The notes below the pieces were generated by a model. It was not told where the DNA came from and made no database searches. It saw only the letters and a list, made by a program, of their open reading frames with translations. From DATLHO01 sp035539855 (GTDB lineage Bacteria > Bacteroidota > Ignavibacteria > OLB7), in assembly GCA_035539855.1 (NCBI GenBank), contig DATLHO010000202.1, forward strand, positions 1 to 16,400: a stretch of DNA of 16,400 nt, read 5' to 3'. Below, piece after piece: positions 6,474 to 14,000 of the stretch. A program made the translations under genes and the position numbers. Each line of letters opens with the position of its first letter. The first letter of the stretch is position 1.

Positions 6474-6842
6474 TTACTCCCCCGACTTCGAATACAACGG
6501 CTGATACAACTCGACCTCGAAATCCCCCGGCACCTTGAACGCCGTCACCAGCCCGTATCCGAAGTTCTCGACCTCGCGCGTGAACTCGACGCCCTTCTCC
6601 TTGAGCTCCGCCATCGTCGTGTGGATGTCGTCGCAGTAGAACGAGATCGCGTGCGTGCCCGACGGCGCGCCGTTGATGCCGGCGGCGTCCGACGGATGGC
6701 ATCCCATGTCGGCCTCGGGCAACGCGAAGATCAGCCACCCCTCGCCCACGTCGACCGCGGGGAATCCCAGCTTGTCGCGCAGAAACGCGCGGAGCTCCTC
6801 CGCCTTGGAGGTATAGAACATCGTGTGTACGCCCTTGATCAT
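6474..6842 (-). CDS. VOC (glyoxalase/bleomycin-resistance fold) protein
   Basis: Single-domain protein of 122 residues from ATG 6842, starting MIKGVHTMFYTSKAEELRAF. The sequence follows the paired beta-alpha-beta-beta-beta modules of the vicinal-oxygen-chelate superfamily. The first module runs to about residue 55 (LGFPAVDVGEGWLIFALPEADMG). The second begins THAISFYCDDIHTTMAELKEKGVEF and ends GDFEVELYQPLY. His and Glu at the usual metal positions (the HTMFY, HAISF and ELYQP strands) are visible, so metal binding is possible. The substrate is unknown; many family members of this size are uncharacterised. GGAAG lies 4 nt before ATG 6842, and the longer open frame upstream looks non-coding. It is transcribed divergently from the gene at 7198. 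Confidence 0.85.
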   Translation of the reverse strand: MIKGVHTMFYTSKAEELRAFLRDKLGFPAVDVGEGWLIFALPEADMGCHPSDAAGINGAPSGTHAISFYCDDIHTTMAELKEKGVEFTREVENFGYGLVTAFKVPGDFEVELYQPLYSKSGE

Positions 6843-7197
6843 GGCTCTTCCAATGGTTGGTGTCGACGGCGATCGACGCTTCGCCGGCGGCGGGCGATGT
6901 CGCTGTCGTCCGGCGCGTGCCGGCGGACGGGAAATTGCACACGCGACCGCTCCCGGCAATTCTCTGATGGCCACCACACCTGTCCGACATCATCCGAGTG
7001 TCGTTGCGATGCCCGATCCGAATCGCCTCTGACGACTCATCAGGCGCGGTTTCGGGCTCCGCGGCGAATCTGATTGTCCGAGCGAATAATCCCCTGGGTC
7101 CCCATCGTGTCGTAGAACCATCGGCGCCTCCGCAGGGGTCCGCGCGCGGAGCCGCCTCGATCATACACCGTCGTTGAACAGTGAGCAGGGAGCAATC
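6843..7197. other. Divergent intergenic region, 355 nt
   Basis: No convincing gene is present; the open frames here are low-quality. On the minus strand TTGCCG (6954-6959), 16 nt, CAATTT (6932-6937) could be a weak promoter for the VOC gene. An imperfect palindrome, CTGAC-N5-ATCAG (7029-7043), resembles the operator seen at 4377 and 5349 but has no matching -10 box. A GC-rich inverted repeat (CTCCGC 7128-7133 / GCGGAG 7146-7151) lies in the probable leader of the gene at 7198. No good promoter for that gene was found. Confidence 0.5.
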
Positions 7198-8193
7198 ATG
7201 AGGAAGACATCCGTGGCATCGGCGCTCGTTGCGCTATTCATCGCCAGCACGCTGACCGTGCACGCGCAGAGCTTTGCCGTGCGTGGCACCATCCAGGAGT
7301 TCGGCAGCACGATCGGAACGCGACCGCTTGCGGGCGCGACGATCTCGCTCTCGCCGGGCAATCGCAGCGCGATCAGCGACGCCAACGGCTTCTACAGCAT
7401 CGGCACGGTTCCGGCCGGCACGTATGCGGCCCGCATCTCGGCGCCCGGACACAGGACTGTCGAGACCACCATCGGTGTGACGTCCGACGTCACGCTCAAC
7501 TGGGTGCTCGAAGTCGCCGATGTGCGACAGTACGATCTGCGCGGCGTCGTCACCGAGTCGGGTTCGTTCGGCACGAGGCCGCTCGCCGGCGCGGTCGTGC
7601 GCGCGATGCCCAGCGGCCGCACCTCGACGAGTGACGCGAGCGGACGCTATGCCTTCGAGAATCTCGAGGCCGGCACGTACACGCTCACCGCGACCGCTCC
7701 GGGTCACCGCACCGCGACGCGCTCGGTGCCGCTGCGCTCGGATGCGGAGGTCGGCATCAACCTACCGGTCGCCGCGAACACCGATGACGATGATGATGAT
7801 GACAACGACGGACGCGGCGCCGTCAGCGGAGTCATCGTCGATAGCGACGGCCGCGCGATCAGCGGCGCGTCGATCAGACTGACCCCCGGCAACTACTCGA
7901 CGACGACCGACAGCCAGGGCCGCTTCTCGCTGCCGTCGATCGCCGATGGAACATACATGCTGCACCTGCGCGCGCAGGGCTATCCCGCGATGAACAGGAA
8001 GGTCACGATCGGCTCCGATCGTACGATCACGCTGACGATGGACAAGGGCCGTCGTAGCGGTGCCGACCGAGACGACGACGATGAAGACGACGATGCCGTC
8101 AAGGAGAAGAAGCAGAAGCGGGAGAAGAAGGAGAAGGCGAAGGGAAAGGCGAAGGGGAAGGGAAAGAGCAAGGGGAAGGGTCACGGCAAGTAA
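7198..8193 (+). CDS. Secreted protein with three carboxypeptidase-regulatory-like domains
   Basis: Exported protein of 331 residues. The signal peptide ends at VHA/Q (residue 23). Three carboxypeptidase-regulatory-like (CarboxypepD_reg) beta-sandwich domains follow, at about 28-103, 106-190 and 207-281. Each has the conserved order RPLAGA or ISGA, then SDANGFYSI / SDASGRYAF / TDSQGRFSL, then AGTY or DGTY, then APGHRT or AQGYPA. Domains 1 and 2 are closest to each other. A run of about seven Asp (196-206) separates domains 2 and 3. The C-terminal tail has an acidic part (DRDDDDEDDDA) and then a Lys/Gly-rich stretch of about 30 residues. AGGGAG 5 nt before ATG 7198 fixes the start; a TTG at 7174 is in frame. 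Such domains usually bind surfaces or carry other domains; no enzyme is visible, so the role is probably structural or adhesive. Confidence 0.85.
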   Translation: MRKTSVASALVALFIASTLTVHAQSFAVRGTIQEFGSTIGTRPLAGATISLSPGNRSAISDANGFYSIGTVPAGTYAARISAPGHRTVETTIGVTSDVTLNWVLEVADVRQYDLRGVVTESGSFGTRPLAGAVVRAMPSGRTSTSDASGRYAFENLEAGTYTLTATAPGHRTATRSVPLRSDAEVGINLPVAANTDDDDDDDNDGRGAVSGVIVDSDGRAISGASIRLTPGNYSTTTDSQGRFSLPSIADGTYMLHLRAQGYPAMNRKVTIGSDRTITLTMDKGRRSGADRDDDDEDDDAVKEKKQKREKKEKAKGKAKGKGKSKGKGHGK

Positions 8194-8200
8194 GTCCCCC

Positions 8201-8222
8201 CGATCATCGCCCACGATGATCG
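8201..8222 (+). terminator. Hairpin 1 after the secreted protein gene
   Basis: A perfect 9-bp stem (CGATCATCG / CGATGATCG) with a CCCA loop, 7 nt after the stop codon. No T-run follows directly, but a second longer hairpin stands 4 nt further on. Confidence 0.6.
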
Positions 8223-8225
8223 AAC

Positions 8226-8261
8226 GGAGGCCGCATCACGAGCAATCGAGATGCGGCCTCC
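8226..8261. terminator. Hairpin 2, probable bidirectional terminator
   Basis: A perfect 12-bp stem (arms 8226-8237 and 8250-8261, left arm GGAGGCCGCATC) with a 12-nt loop, followed on plus by TGATGTTTG. It lies between converging transcription units and probably serves both. Confidence 0.7.
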
Positions 8262-8285
8262 TGATGTTTGCGATCGTGACGACGG

Positions 8286-8861
8286 CTACCGACTCTGGAG
8301 TTTCTCCAGCGCGAGGAGCACCTGCTCGCTATGAGCGCTCGGATCGACTCCGGTGAAGACGTGCGCGATGCGGCCCTCACGATCGATGACGAACGTGTTC
8401 CGGGCGGAGCGACGGTTGCCATTGCGCTCGTTGAGCGATCCGTAGCTCGCCGAGACTGCGCCATCGGTGTCGGCGAGCAGCCGGAACGTGAGCCCTTCCT
8501 TCGTGCAGAACTCGCGATGCGAGTCGACACTGTCGACGCTCACACCGACGACGACGGCGTCGAGACGCTCGAAGCGCTCGAGATCGCGCTGGAAATTCTG
8601 CGCCTCGACCGTGCATCCTCCCGTGAAATTCTTCGGGTAGAAGTACAGCACGACCCAGCGTCCGCCCATGTCCTCGAGGGCAACCTCGGTCCCCTCGTTG
8701 CTGACGAGGCGGAATGCCGGAGCGACCTGCCCGACCACCGGCAAGGTACCGGCCGGCGCCGAAGCGACGGGCAGAGTGCGCGCGCCGTTGCAGGCGAACA
8801 GGCCGAGCGCCATGCCCAGCGACGCGGCGATCATCATCGGCATCGTCGACCGTTTCATCAT
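8286..8861 (-). CDS. bcp: Lipoprotein peroxiredoxin, PrxQ/BCP type
   Basis: Thiol peroxidase of 191 residues that reduces hydrogen peroxide or organic peroxides. The N-terminus is a lipoprotein signal (MPMMIAASLGMALGLFAC) with the lipobox Cys at 24, so the enzyme is predicted to sit at the envelope rather than in the cytoplasm, where BCP usually works. The thioredoxin-fold domain spans about 40-190. FYPKNFTGGCTVEA carries the peroxidatic Cys83 in the Pxxx(T)xxC motif; Gly replaces the common Pro before Cys. A second Cys lies 36 residues on (SHREFC, Cys119), the spacing of the resolving Cys in atypical 2-Cys PrxQ enzymes. Its ATG overlaps the pirin stop codon (ATGA), so the two are translated together. 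An envelope thiol-reducing partner would be needed and is not visible here. Confidence 0.9.
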   Translation of the reverse strand: MMKRSTMPMMIAASLGMALGLFACNGARTLPVASAPAGTLPVVGQVAPAFRLVSNEGTEVALEDMGGRWVVLYFYPKNFTGGCTVEAQNFQRDLERFERLDAVVVGVSVDSVDSHREFCTKEGLTFRLLADTDGAVSASYGSLNERNGNRRSARNTFVIDREGRIAHVFTGVDPSAHSEQVLLALEKLQSR

Positions 8862-9949
8862 GCGTGGGTCTCGTTGATGGATCCGTTGTCGTGATCGGCG
8901 ACAGCCGCGTGCGCGCCCGGCTCCTCCGTCGTCCGCGGACGCTCGACGGTTCCATCGGCATGCCTGGCAAATCGGCCCTCCTCGCGCGCATGCACCGGGA
9001 AGCTCGTCGGCCATGGCCAGCCGCCGAACTGGGTGCGCTGGTAGTCGAGGAACGTCTGGCGGATCTCCCCCTCGGTGTTCATCACGAACGGACCGCGCTG
9101 CACGACGGGCTCGCCGATCGGACGGCCCTGCAGCAGGAGCAGCTCCGTGACGGCCGGTCCGTTCTCGAGCTCGACATCGGCTTCGGCGACGAGCTCGACG
9201 CTATGGTATGAGGGGATGTCACGTCCGGCGATCTTCAGCGCATCGCCGTTGAAGAAGTAGAGACGACGGTTCGTGCCGGACGGGGCCGCGGGGAGCGTGA
9301 AGCGCGCGCCGGGCTCCATGCGAATCGTCCAGATGGCGACGTCGGATCCCGCGCTCGCCGCCCACGACTCCGGTGGCGGCGCGAGGGGCTGTGCCTCGCC
9401 GATGGAGCCCGCGATGACCGTGACCTCGGTGCGACGTCCGGCGTCGTCGGCCGCGACGTGCTTCGGAATGTCCTCGGCCCAGAACATCGTGAAGTGCGGA
9501 TCGGCGAACTTCCCGCTGCGTGGGAGGTTCAACCAGATCTGGAACAGCTCGGCCGGGTTCGGTCCCTCGCGATCGAGCAGCGGGAACATCTCTGCATGGT
9601 TGATGCCGCTGCCGGCGGTCAGCCACTGCACGTCGCCGTGGCCGTAGCGCGCCGCGGCGCCCATCGAATCGGTGTGATCGATGAGTCCGCGTCGCACGAT
9701 CGTCACGGTCTCGAAGCCGCGGTGCGGATGCTGCGGGAAGCCGGGGACGACTTCGCCGTGGTACATCCGCCAGCCGTCCTTCATCTCGAAGTCCTCTCCG
9801 AGGCGGCGACCCGCGAGCGATGCCGCCGGACCCATCTGCTCGTTGCCCTCGGGGTAGTTGTCGACGTGGTGCACGCAGAACAGGAAGGGGTCGGCGGTCT
9901 CCCACTGAAAGCCCAGTCTGCGCAGCATGAGAATCGGATCGTTGGTCAT
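8858..9949 (-). CDS. Pirin family protein
   Basis: Cupin-fold protein of 363 residues, longer than the usual pirin (about 230-300). The N-terminal cupin holds the metal-binding set: HPHRGFETVT with His74 and His76, and GSGINHAEM with His118 and Glu120. These ligands bind iron in known pirins. Such proteins act as redox-sensitive regulators or, in some bacteria, quercetin dioxygenase-like enzymes. The C-terminal cupin (about 190-290) includes TIRMEPGARFTLPAAP and LLLLQGRPIGEPVVQRGPFVMN, the classic pirin C-terminal block. The last 70 residues, containing FLDYQRTQFGGWPW, extend into a charged tail. GGAG lies 7 nt before ATG 9949. It is the middle gene of a MarR-pirin-peroxiredoxin operon, 67 nt after the regulator and overlapping the peroxiredoxin start. 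Confidence 0.93.
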   Translation of the reverse strand: MTNDPILMLRRLGFQWETADPFLFCVHHVDNYPEGNEQMGPAASLAGRRLGEDFEMKDGWRMYHGEVVPGFPQHPHRGFETVTIVRRGLIDHTDSMGAAARYGHGDVQWLTAGSGINHAEMFPLLDREGPNPAELFQIWLNLPRSGKFADPHFTMFWAEDIPKHVAADDAGRRTEVTVIAGSIGEAQPLAPPPESWAASAGSDVAIWTIRMEPGARFTLPAAPSGTNRRLYFFNGDALKIAGRDIPSYHSVELVAEADVELENGPAVTELLLLQGRPIGEPVVQRGPFVMNTEGEIRQTFLDYQRTQFGGWPWPTSFPVHAREEGRFARHADGTVERPRTTEEPGAHAAVADHDNGSINETHA

Positions 9950-10016
9950 GAGATCACTCCATAATCAGAAACGGTGGTCATCGTGGTCGTGGGCGCTTGT
10001 GATCGCTCCGCGTTGT

Positions 10017-10472
10017 TCAGCGAATCGAGTCGAGCGTATCGATGAGCGCCTGGAGCGCGTCGCGATCGACGGAGCCGACGCGCGCCCGGCGCAGCTCGGC
10101 GAGGGCGGGCTCGACGTCGTCGAGAAGCTGCAGTCCCTTCGGCGTGATCGTCGCGGTGACGTAGCGCCGGTCGTCGCGGTCGCGCGTGCGGGCGAGAAGC
10201 TTCGTCTCCTCCATGCGATCGAGCAGCCGTGCAATGTCGGGCGATGGTGAGATCAACCGCTCGGCGACCTCCTTGCCGCAGAGTCCGGTCTCGCCGGCGC
10301 CACGGAGGATACGCAGAACATTGTACTGCGTGGTGGTCAGTCCGAATGGCTTGAGCGTCTCGTTGAGCGCGTGGTCGAGCACCGCCGCGGTGCGCACGAT
10401 GCTCAGGAGAGCTTCGGCTTCGAGGCTGTCGAACGGACGATTCTGCTTCAGTTCTTCCTGTAATCGACTCAT
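10017..10472 (-). CDS. MarR family transcriptional regulator
   Basis: DNA-binding repressor of 151 residues, the standard MarR length. The N-terminal helices (about 15-42, LEAEALLSIVRTAAVLDHAL) mediate dimerisation. The winged helix-turn-helix covers about 45-110: LTTTQYNVLRIL, then GKEVAERLISPSPDIARLLDRMEETKLL, and the wing TRDRDDRRYVTATIT. The DRDDRR wing and the TPKG that follows it are hallmarks of the family. Only one cysteine is present (Cys65), at the start of the HTH region; known thiol-sensing MarR proteins such as OhrR use an N-terminal Cys, so redox sensing by this one is uncertain. It heads the operon with pirin and peroxiredoxin. A perfect palindrome between its own -35 and -10 boxes predicts autorepression. 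No Shine-Dalgarno is present and the transcript may begin at the ATG. Confidence 0.92.
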   Translation of the reverse strand: MSRLQEELKQNRPFDSLEAEALLSIVRTAAVLDHALNETLKPFGLTTTQYNVLRILRGAGETGLCGKEVAERLISPSPDIARLLDRMEETKLLARTRDRDDRRYVTATITPKGLQLLDDVEPALAELRRARVGSVDRDALQALIDTLDSIR

Positions 10473-10478
10473 GGCGCA

Positions 10479-10507
10479 AAGATAGTTGTTATAACAGGCG
10501 TTGTCAA
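10479..10507 (-). promoter_or_regulatory. Promoter of the MarR-pirin-peroxiredoxin operon
   Basis: Reading the minus strand, a perfect TTGACA (10502-10507) is separated by 17 nt from TATCTT (10479-10484), followed by TG. The transcription start about 7 nt downstream falls on the A of the MarR ATG (10472), which implies a leaderless mRNA. Confidence 0.7.
10487..10496. promoter_or_regulatory. MarR-type operator palindrome
   Basis: TGTTATAACA is a perfect 10-bp palindrome located entirely in the spacer between -35 and -10 of the MarR promoter. AT-rich palindromes of this type are usual MarR-family binding sites, and this position would block RNA polymerase. Confidence 0.65.
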
Positions 10508-10574
10508 GGGAATGCTGTTCGGGCCAGGCCTGGAGCGGGCTGCCGTGCCGGGAGCCGTCACCGGATCCAAATTT

Positions 10575-10609
10575 TTGCTTGCATCCGAACGGGCGGTTGC
10601 GGCTATATT
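10575..10609 (+). promoter_or_regulatory. Possible promoter of the giant repeat protein gene
   Basis: An AT-rich patch in GC-rich surroundings: TTTTTGCTTGCAT (10572-10584) then TATATT (10604-10609) followed by G. If TTGCAT (10579-10584) is the -35 the spacer is 19 nt. The predicted start near 10617 would give a 5' leader of about 480 nt before ATG 11095. Confidence 0.45.
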
Positions 10610-11094
10610 GTCGCCGCTCTTCTCAGACGCCGCTACCCCGGCTGTTCGATGTGCTGCCTCCCGGCAGCCAAAGAGTCGAAACCAGCATCCCCGACCGCGG
10701 CCCCAGGCCGTGCTCCGACCCTCGTTTCCGGGTCACGTTTCGTCGTATCTCTGTGATCGCGCTGGAAGCTCGCTCGGGCAGAGCGATGCCGACGGTTGCG
10801 CGTGTGTGGGCACTCACGCCGCCGATCACAGTCGACAGGAGAATTTGGGTCCTGTCGGAGCCAGTCACTGGTTGAATCCCCCTACCCCGATCGCCTACGA
10901 ACGCGTTGCCGCCATGGGCATGGTGTGCACCGCAGAGTAGCGATTCCTCGGCCGGCATTCCGCCGGCGAGACGCCGCCCACCGTTTTTTCTGCCTGCCAA
11001 TCCGTGTACCCGGCTCTGAGCGGTCGTGTACGTGGCGATTGTGATTCCCCTGTTCGCAAGGCTCGCGGACCTCATTTACTCTTTGGGCAAGATC
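10610..11094 (+). ncRNA. Long hairpin-rich 5' leader, unassigned
   Basis: No plausible coding frame is present; the open frames here look non-protein. Perfect or near-perfect helices occur in series. They are GCTGCC/GGCAGC (10653-10668), CGGCC/GGCCG (10698-10710) and GACCC/GGGTC (10717-10734). A 9-bp closing stem CTGTGATCG/CGATCACAG (10751-10759 with 10823-10831) encloses two hairpins, CGCTC/GAGCG and GCGTG/CACGC. CGACAGGA/TCCTGTCG (10833-10857) and CCAG/CTGG (10861-10871) follow. Near the end, CTCGGCCGG/CCGGCGAG (10947-10970) overlaps an alternative CGGCG/CGCCG hairpin (10964-10976), with T6 at 10984-10989. It does not match the consensus I know for cobalamin, c-di-GMP, fluoride or glycine riboswitches. 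Function as a regulator is inference; GC-rich DNA forms chance hairpins easily. Confidence 0.35.
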
Positions 11095-14000
11095 ATGGGC
11101 ACTCCCCGCGTGGGCAACCGTCGCATGCAGACCGGCATGTGGCTGGCGCTTCTGTACGTGGTACTGGGCACGCTTCCGGCGCTCGCGAACACCGATTATT
11201 CGGCTTCGGTCACGACCGATCCGACGACGGTGTATCAGAACGCAAGTCCGGCGCCGACGATCACCGTCACCGTAACGAATCTCCAGACCAATACCGCCAA
11301 GGATATCCGCAGCGTCGTGCTGACGTTGCCGACGGGATTCTCCGGCACGACGGGTGTCACGATCTCGCGAACGGGCTGGTCGAGCACGATCAGTGCCGAC
11401 GGCCGTACGATCACGGCAACGAGTGGAAGCGCCCCGTCTGATCTGCCCGGAGGAACCGGAACCGAGGCGATGACGATCGCGTTCGCCTCGACGACGAGCG
11501 GCACGGGCTCGCAGTCGATCGGGGTGGTGTGCGCAAATCGCAACGGTGGCATCGATGCGTCGGCGGTCAGTGTTTCGTTCAGCGTGACCGCCTGCACTGC
11601 GGTCTCGACCGTGACGACACAGCCGGCAAGCCAGGAGGTGTGCTCGGGCTCCAATGCAAGCTTCTCCGCCGCGTCCGACGGCACCGCGGGCGCCACGAAG
11701 CTCCAGTGGCAGCGCTCGACCGATGCGGGATCGACGTGGGCGAACATCTCCGGCGCGACGACCTCGCCGCTGGCGGTGAGCTCGGTCACCGAGTCGATGA
11801 GCGGCTATCGCTACCGCGCCGTCTTCTCGAGTCTCTGCGGTGCTTCGACGGCGACCTCGGACGCAGCGACACTGACGGTCCCGAGCGCGGCGAGCGTGAG
11901 CGACCCGACGAGCCAGTCGGTGATCTCGGGCAACGGAGCTGAGTTCACGGTCACTCCGAGCAGCGGCGCGACGCTGCAGTGGCAGATCTCCACCGACGCC
12001 GGCGCGAGCTACTCCGACATCAGCGGGGCAACGGGCACGAGCCTGTCGCTCGTCAGCGTGACGACCTCGATGAGCGGCAACCGCTACCGTGCGATCGCGA
12101 CGACGACCTGCTCGCAGGCAACCTCGAGCGGCGCGACGCTCACGGTCTCGCCGATCACCACCACGACGACGATCTCGCCGGCTACCGCCACCTATGGCGA
12201 TGCTTCGGTGACGCTCGTGGCGACGGTGAGTCCCTCGGCGGCGGACGGCTCGGTGAGCTTCAGCATCGACGGTGCGCCGGTCGGCTCCGGCACGCTGAGC
12301 GCCGGTAGCGCCTCGATCTCCTACAATCCATCCGCGCTCACGGGTGGCCTGCATACGATCGACGCGACGTATGGCGGCGCCTCCGAGTACTCCGGAAGTA
12401 CTGGCACGAGCGCAACGCTGACGATCACGAAAGCGCCGCTCACCGTCACCGCGCAGGACGCGACGCGGGAGTATGGCGACGCCAACCCTGGGTTCTCGGT
12501 CTCCTACGCCGGCTTCGTCAACGGCGACAACGCCGCGTCGCTCGGCGGCACGCTGGTGGTCACGACCACGGCGACGTCGACGAGTGCAATCGGCACCTGG
12601 CCGATCACGGCGAGCGGCTACACCTCTGACAACTACGAGATCTCCTACACCGACGGCACGCTCACGATCGAGCCGGCGACGCTCACGATCACGGCGCCGA
12701 GCCCGACGCGTGACTACGGTGAGGCGAATCCGCCGCTCGACGGCGGGTTCAGCGGCGCCAGGAACGGAGAGACGTTCGCCGTCACCGGCTCGACGACCGC
12801 AACGTCGACGAGCCCGGTCGGCACGTACTCCGTTGTTCCTGCAGTGACTGGAGCGACGCTTGCCAACTATGACGTCGTGCCGGTCAACGGCAAGCTGACT
12901 GTCGAGTCGGCCACGCTCACGATCACGGCACCGAGCCCGACTCGCGAGTACGGTGATGCGAACCCTTCGCTTGACGGCAACTTCAGCGGCGCGAAGAACG
13001 GCGAGACGTTCGCCGTCACCGGCTCGACGACCGCAACGACAACGAGCCCGGTCGGCACCTACGCCGTTGTTCCTGCGGTGACGGGAGCGACGCTTGCCAA
13101 CTACGATGTCGTTCCGGTCAACGGCACGCTGACAATCGAGTCTGCAACACTCACGATCACGGCACCGAGCCCGACGCGTGAGTATGGGGACGCCAACCCA
13201 TCGCTCGACGGCAACTTCGCCGGCGCGAAGAACGGCGAGACGTTCGCCGTGACCGGCTCGACGACGGCAACGTCGACTAGCCCAGTCGGCACCTACGCCG
13301 TTGTTCCCGCAGTGACTGGAGCGACGCTGGCGAACTACGATGTGGTGCCAGTCAACGGCACGCTGACGGTCGAGTCGGCCACGCTCACGATTACGGCTCC
13401 GAGCCCGACGCGAGAGTACGGAGATGCCAACCCTTCGCTTGACGGCAACTTCACCGGCGCGAAGAACGGCGAGACGTTTGCCGTGACCGGCTCGACGACG
13501 GCAACGACGACGAGCCCGGTCGGCACCTACGATGTGGTCCCGGCTGTCACAGGTGCAACCCTCGCCAATTACGATGTCGTGCCGGTCAACGGCACGCTGA
13601 CTGTGGAGTCGGCCACGCTCACGATCACGGCGCCGAGCCCGACTCGTGAGTATGGCGATGCGAACCCGTCTCTTGATGGTGGGTACAGCGGAGCAAAGAA
13701 CGGTGAGACGTTCGTGGTCACCGGCTCAACCACCGCCACGGCATCGAGCCCGGTGGGCACCTACGACGTTGTTCCTGCAGTGACTGGAGCGACCCTGGCG
13801 AACTACGATGTCGTTCCTGTCAACGGCACGCTGACGGTCGAGGCTGCCACACTTACGATCACGGCACCGAGCCCGACGCGCGAGTACGGCGACGCGAATC
13901 CGTCGCTCGACGGCAACTACTCGGGCGCGAAGAACGGTGAGACGTTTATCGTCACCGGCTCGACGACGGCAATGGCGACGAGCCCGGTAGGCACGTACGA

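Noticed and set aside
7029..7043. Third copy of the CTGAC operator
   Set aside because: The right half is ATCAG, the spacer is 5 nt, and no TAGCTT box lies 22 nt away on either strand.
5422..7164. 580-codon minus-strand open frame
   Set aside because: It runs antisense or out of frame through three confidently assigned genes (CoA-binding, DUF5684-like, VOC) and reads as Arg/Gly/His-rich nonsense.
10871..10882. tRNA T-arm-like GGTTGAATCCCC
   Set aside because: The loop lacks the conserved C of TTCGA, and no acceptor, D or anticodon arm can be formed around it.
10951..10989. Fluoride riboswitch-like GGCATTCCGCC
   Set aside because: The GATG before it and the downstream GATG/CTCC partner segment of the fluoride class are missing, so the match is probably chance.
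10882..12354. 490-codon minus-strand open frame
   Set aside because: It is Arg/Ala-rich and low-complexity, lies opposite the real exported-protein frame and has no recognisable domain; it reflects GC-rich codon bias.
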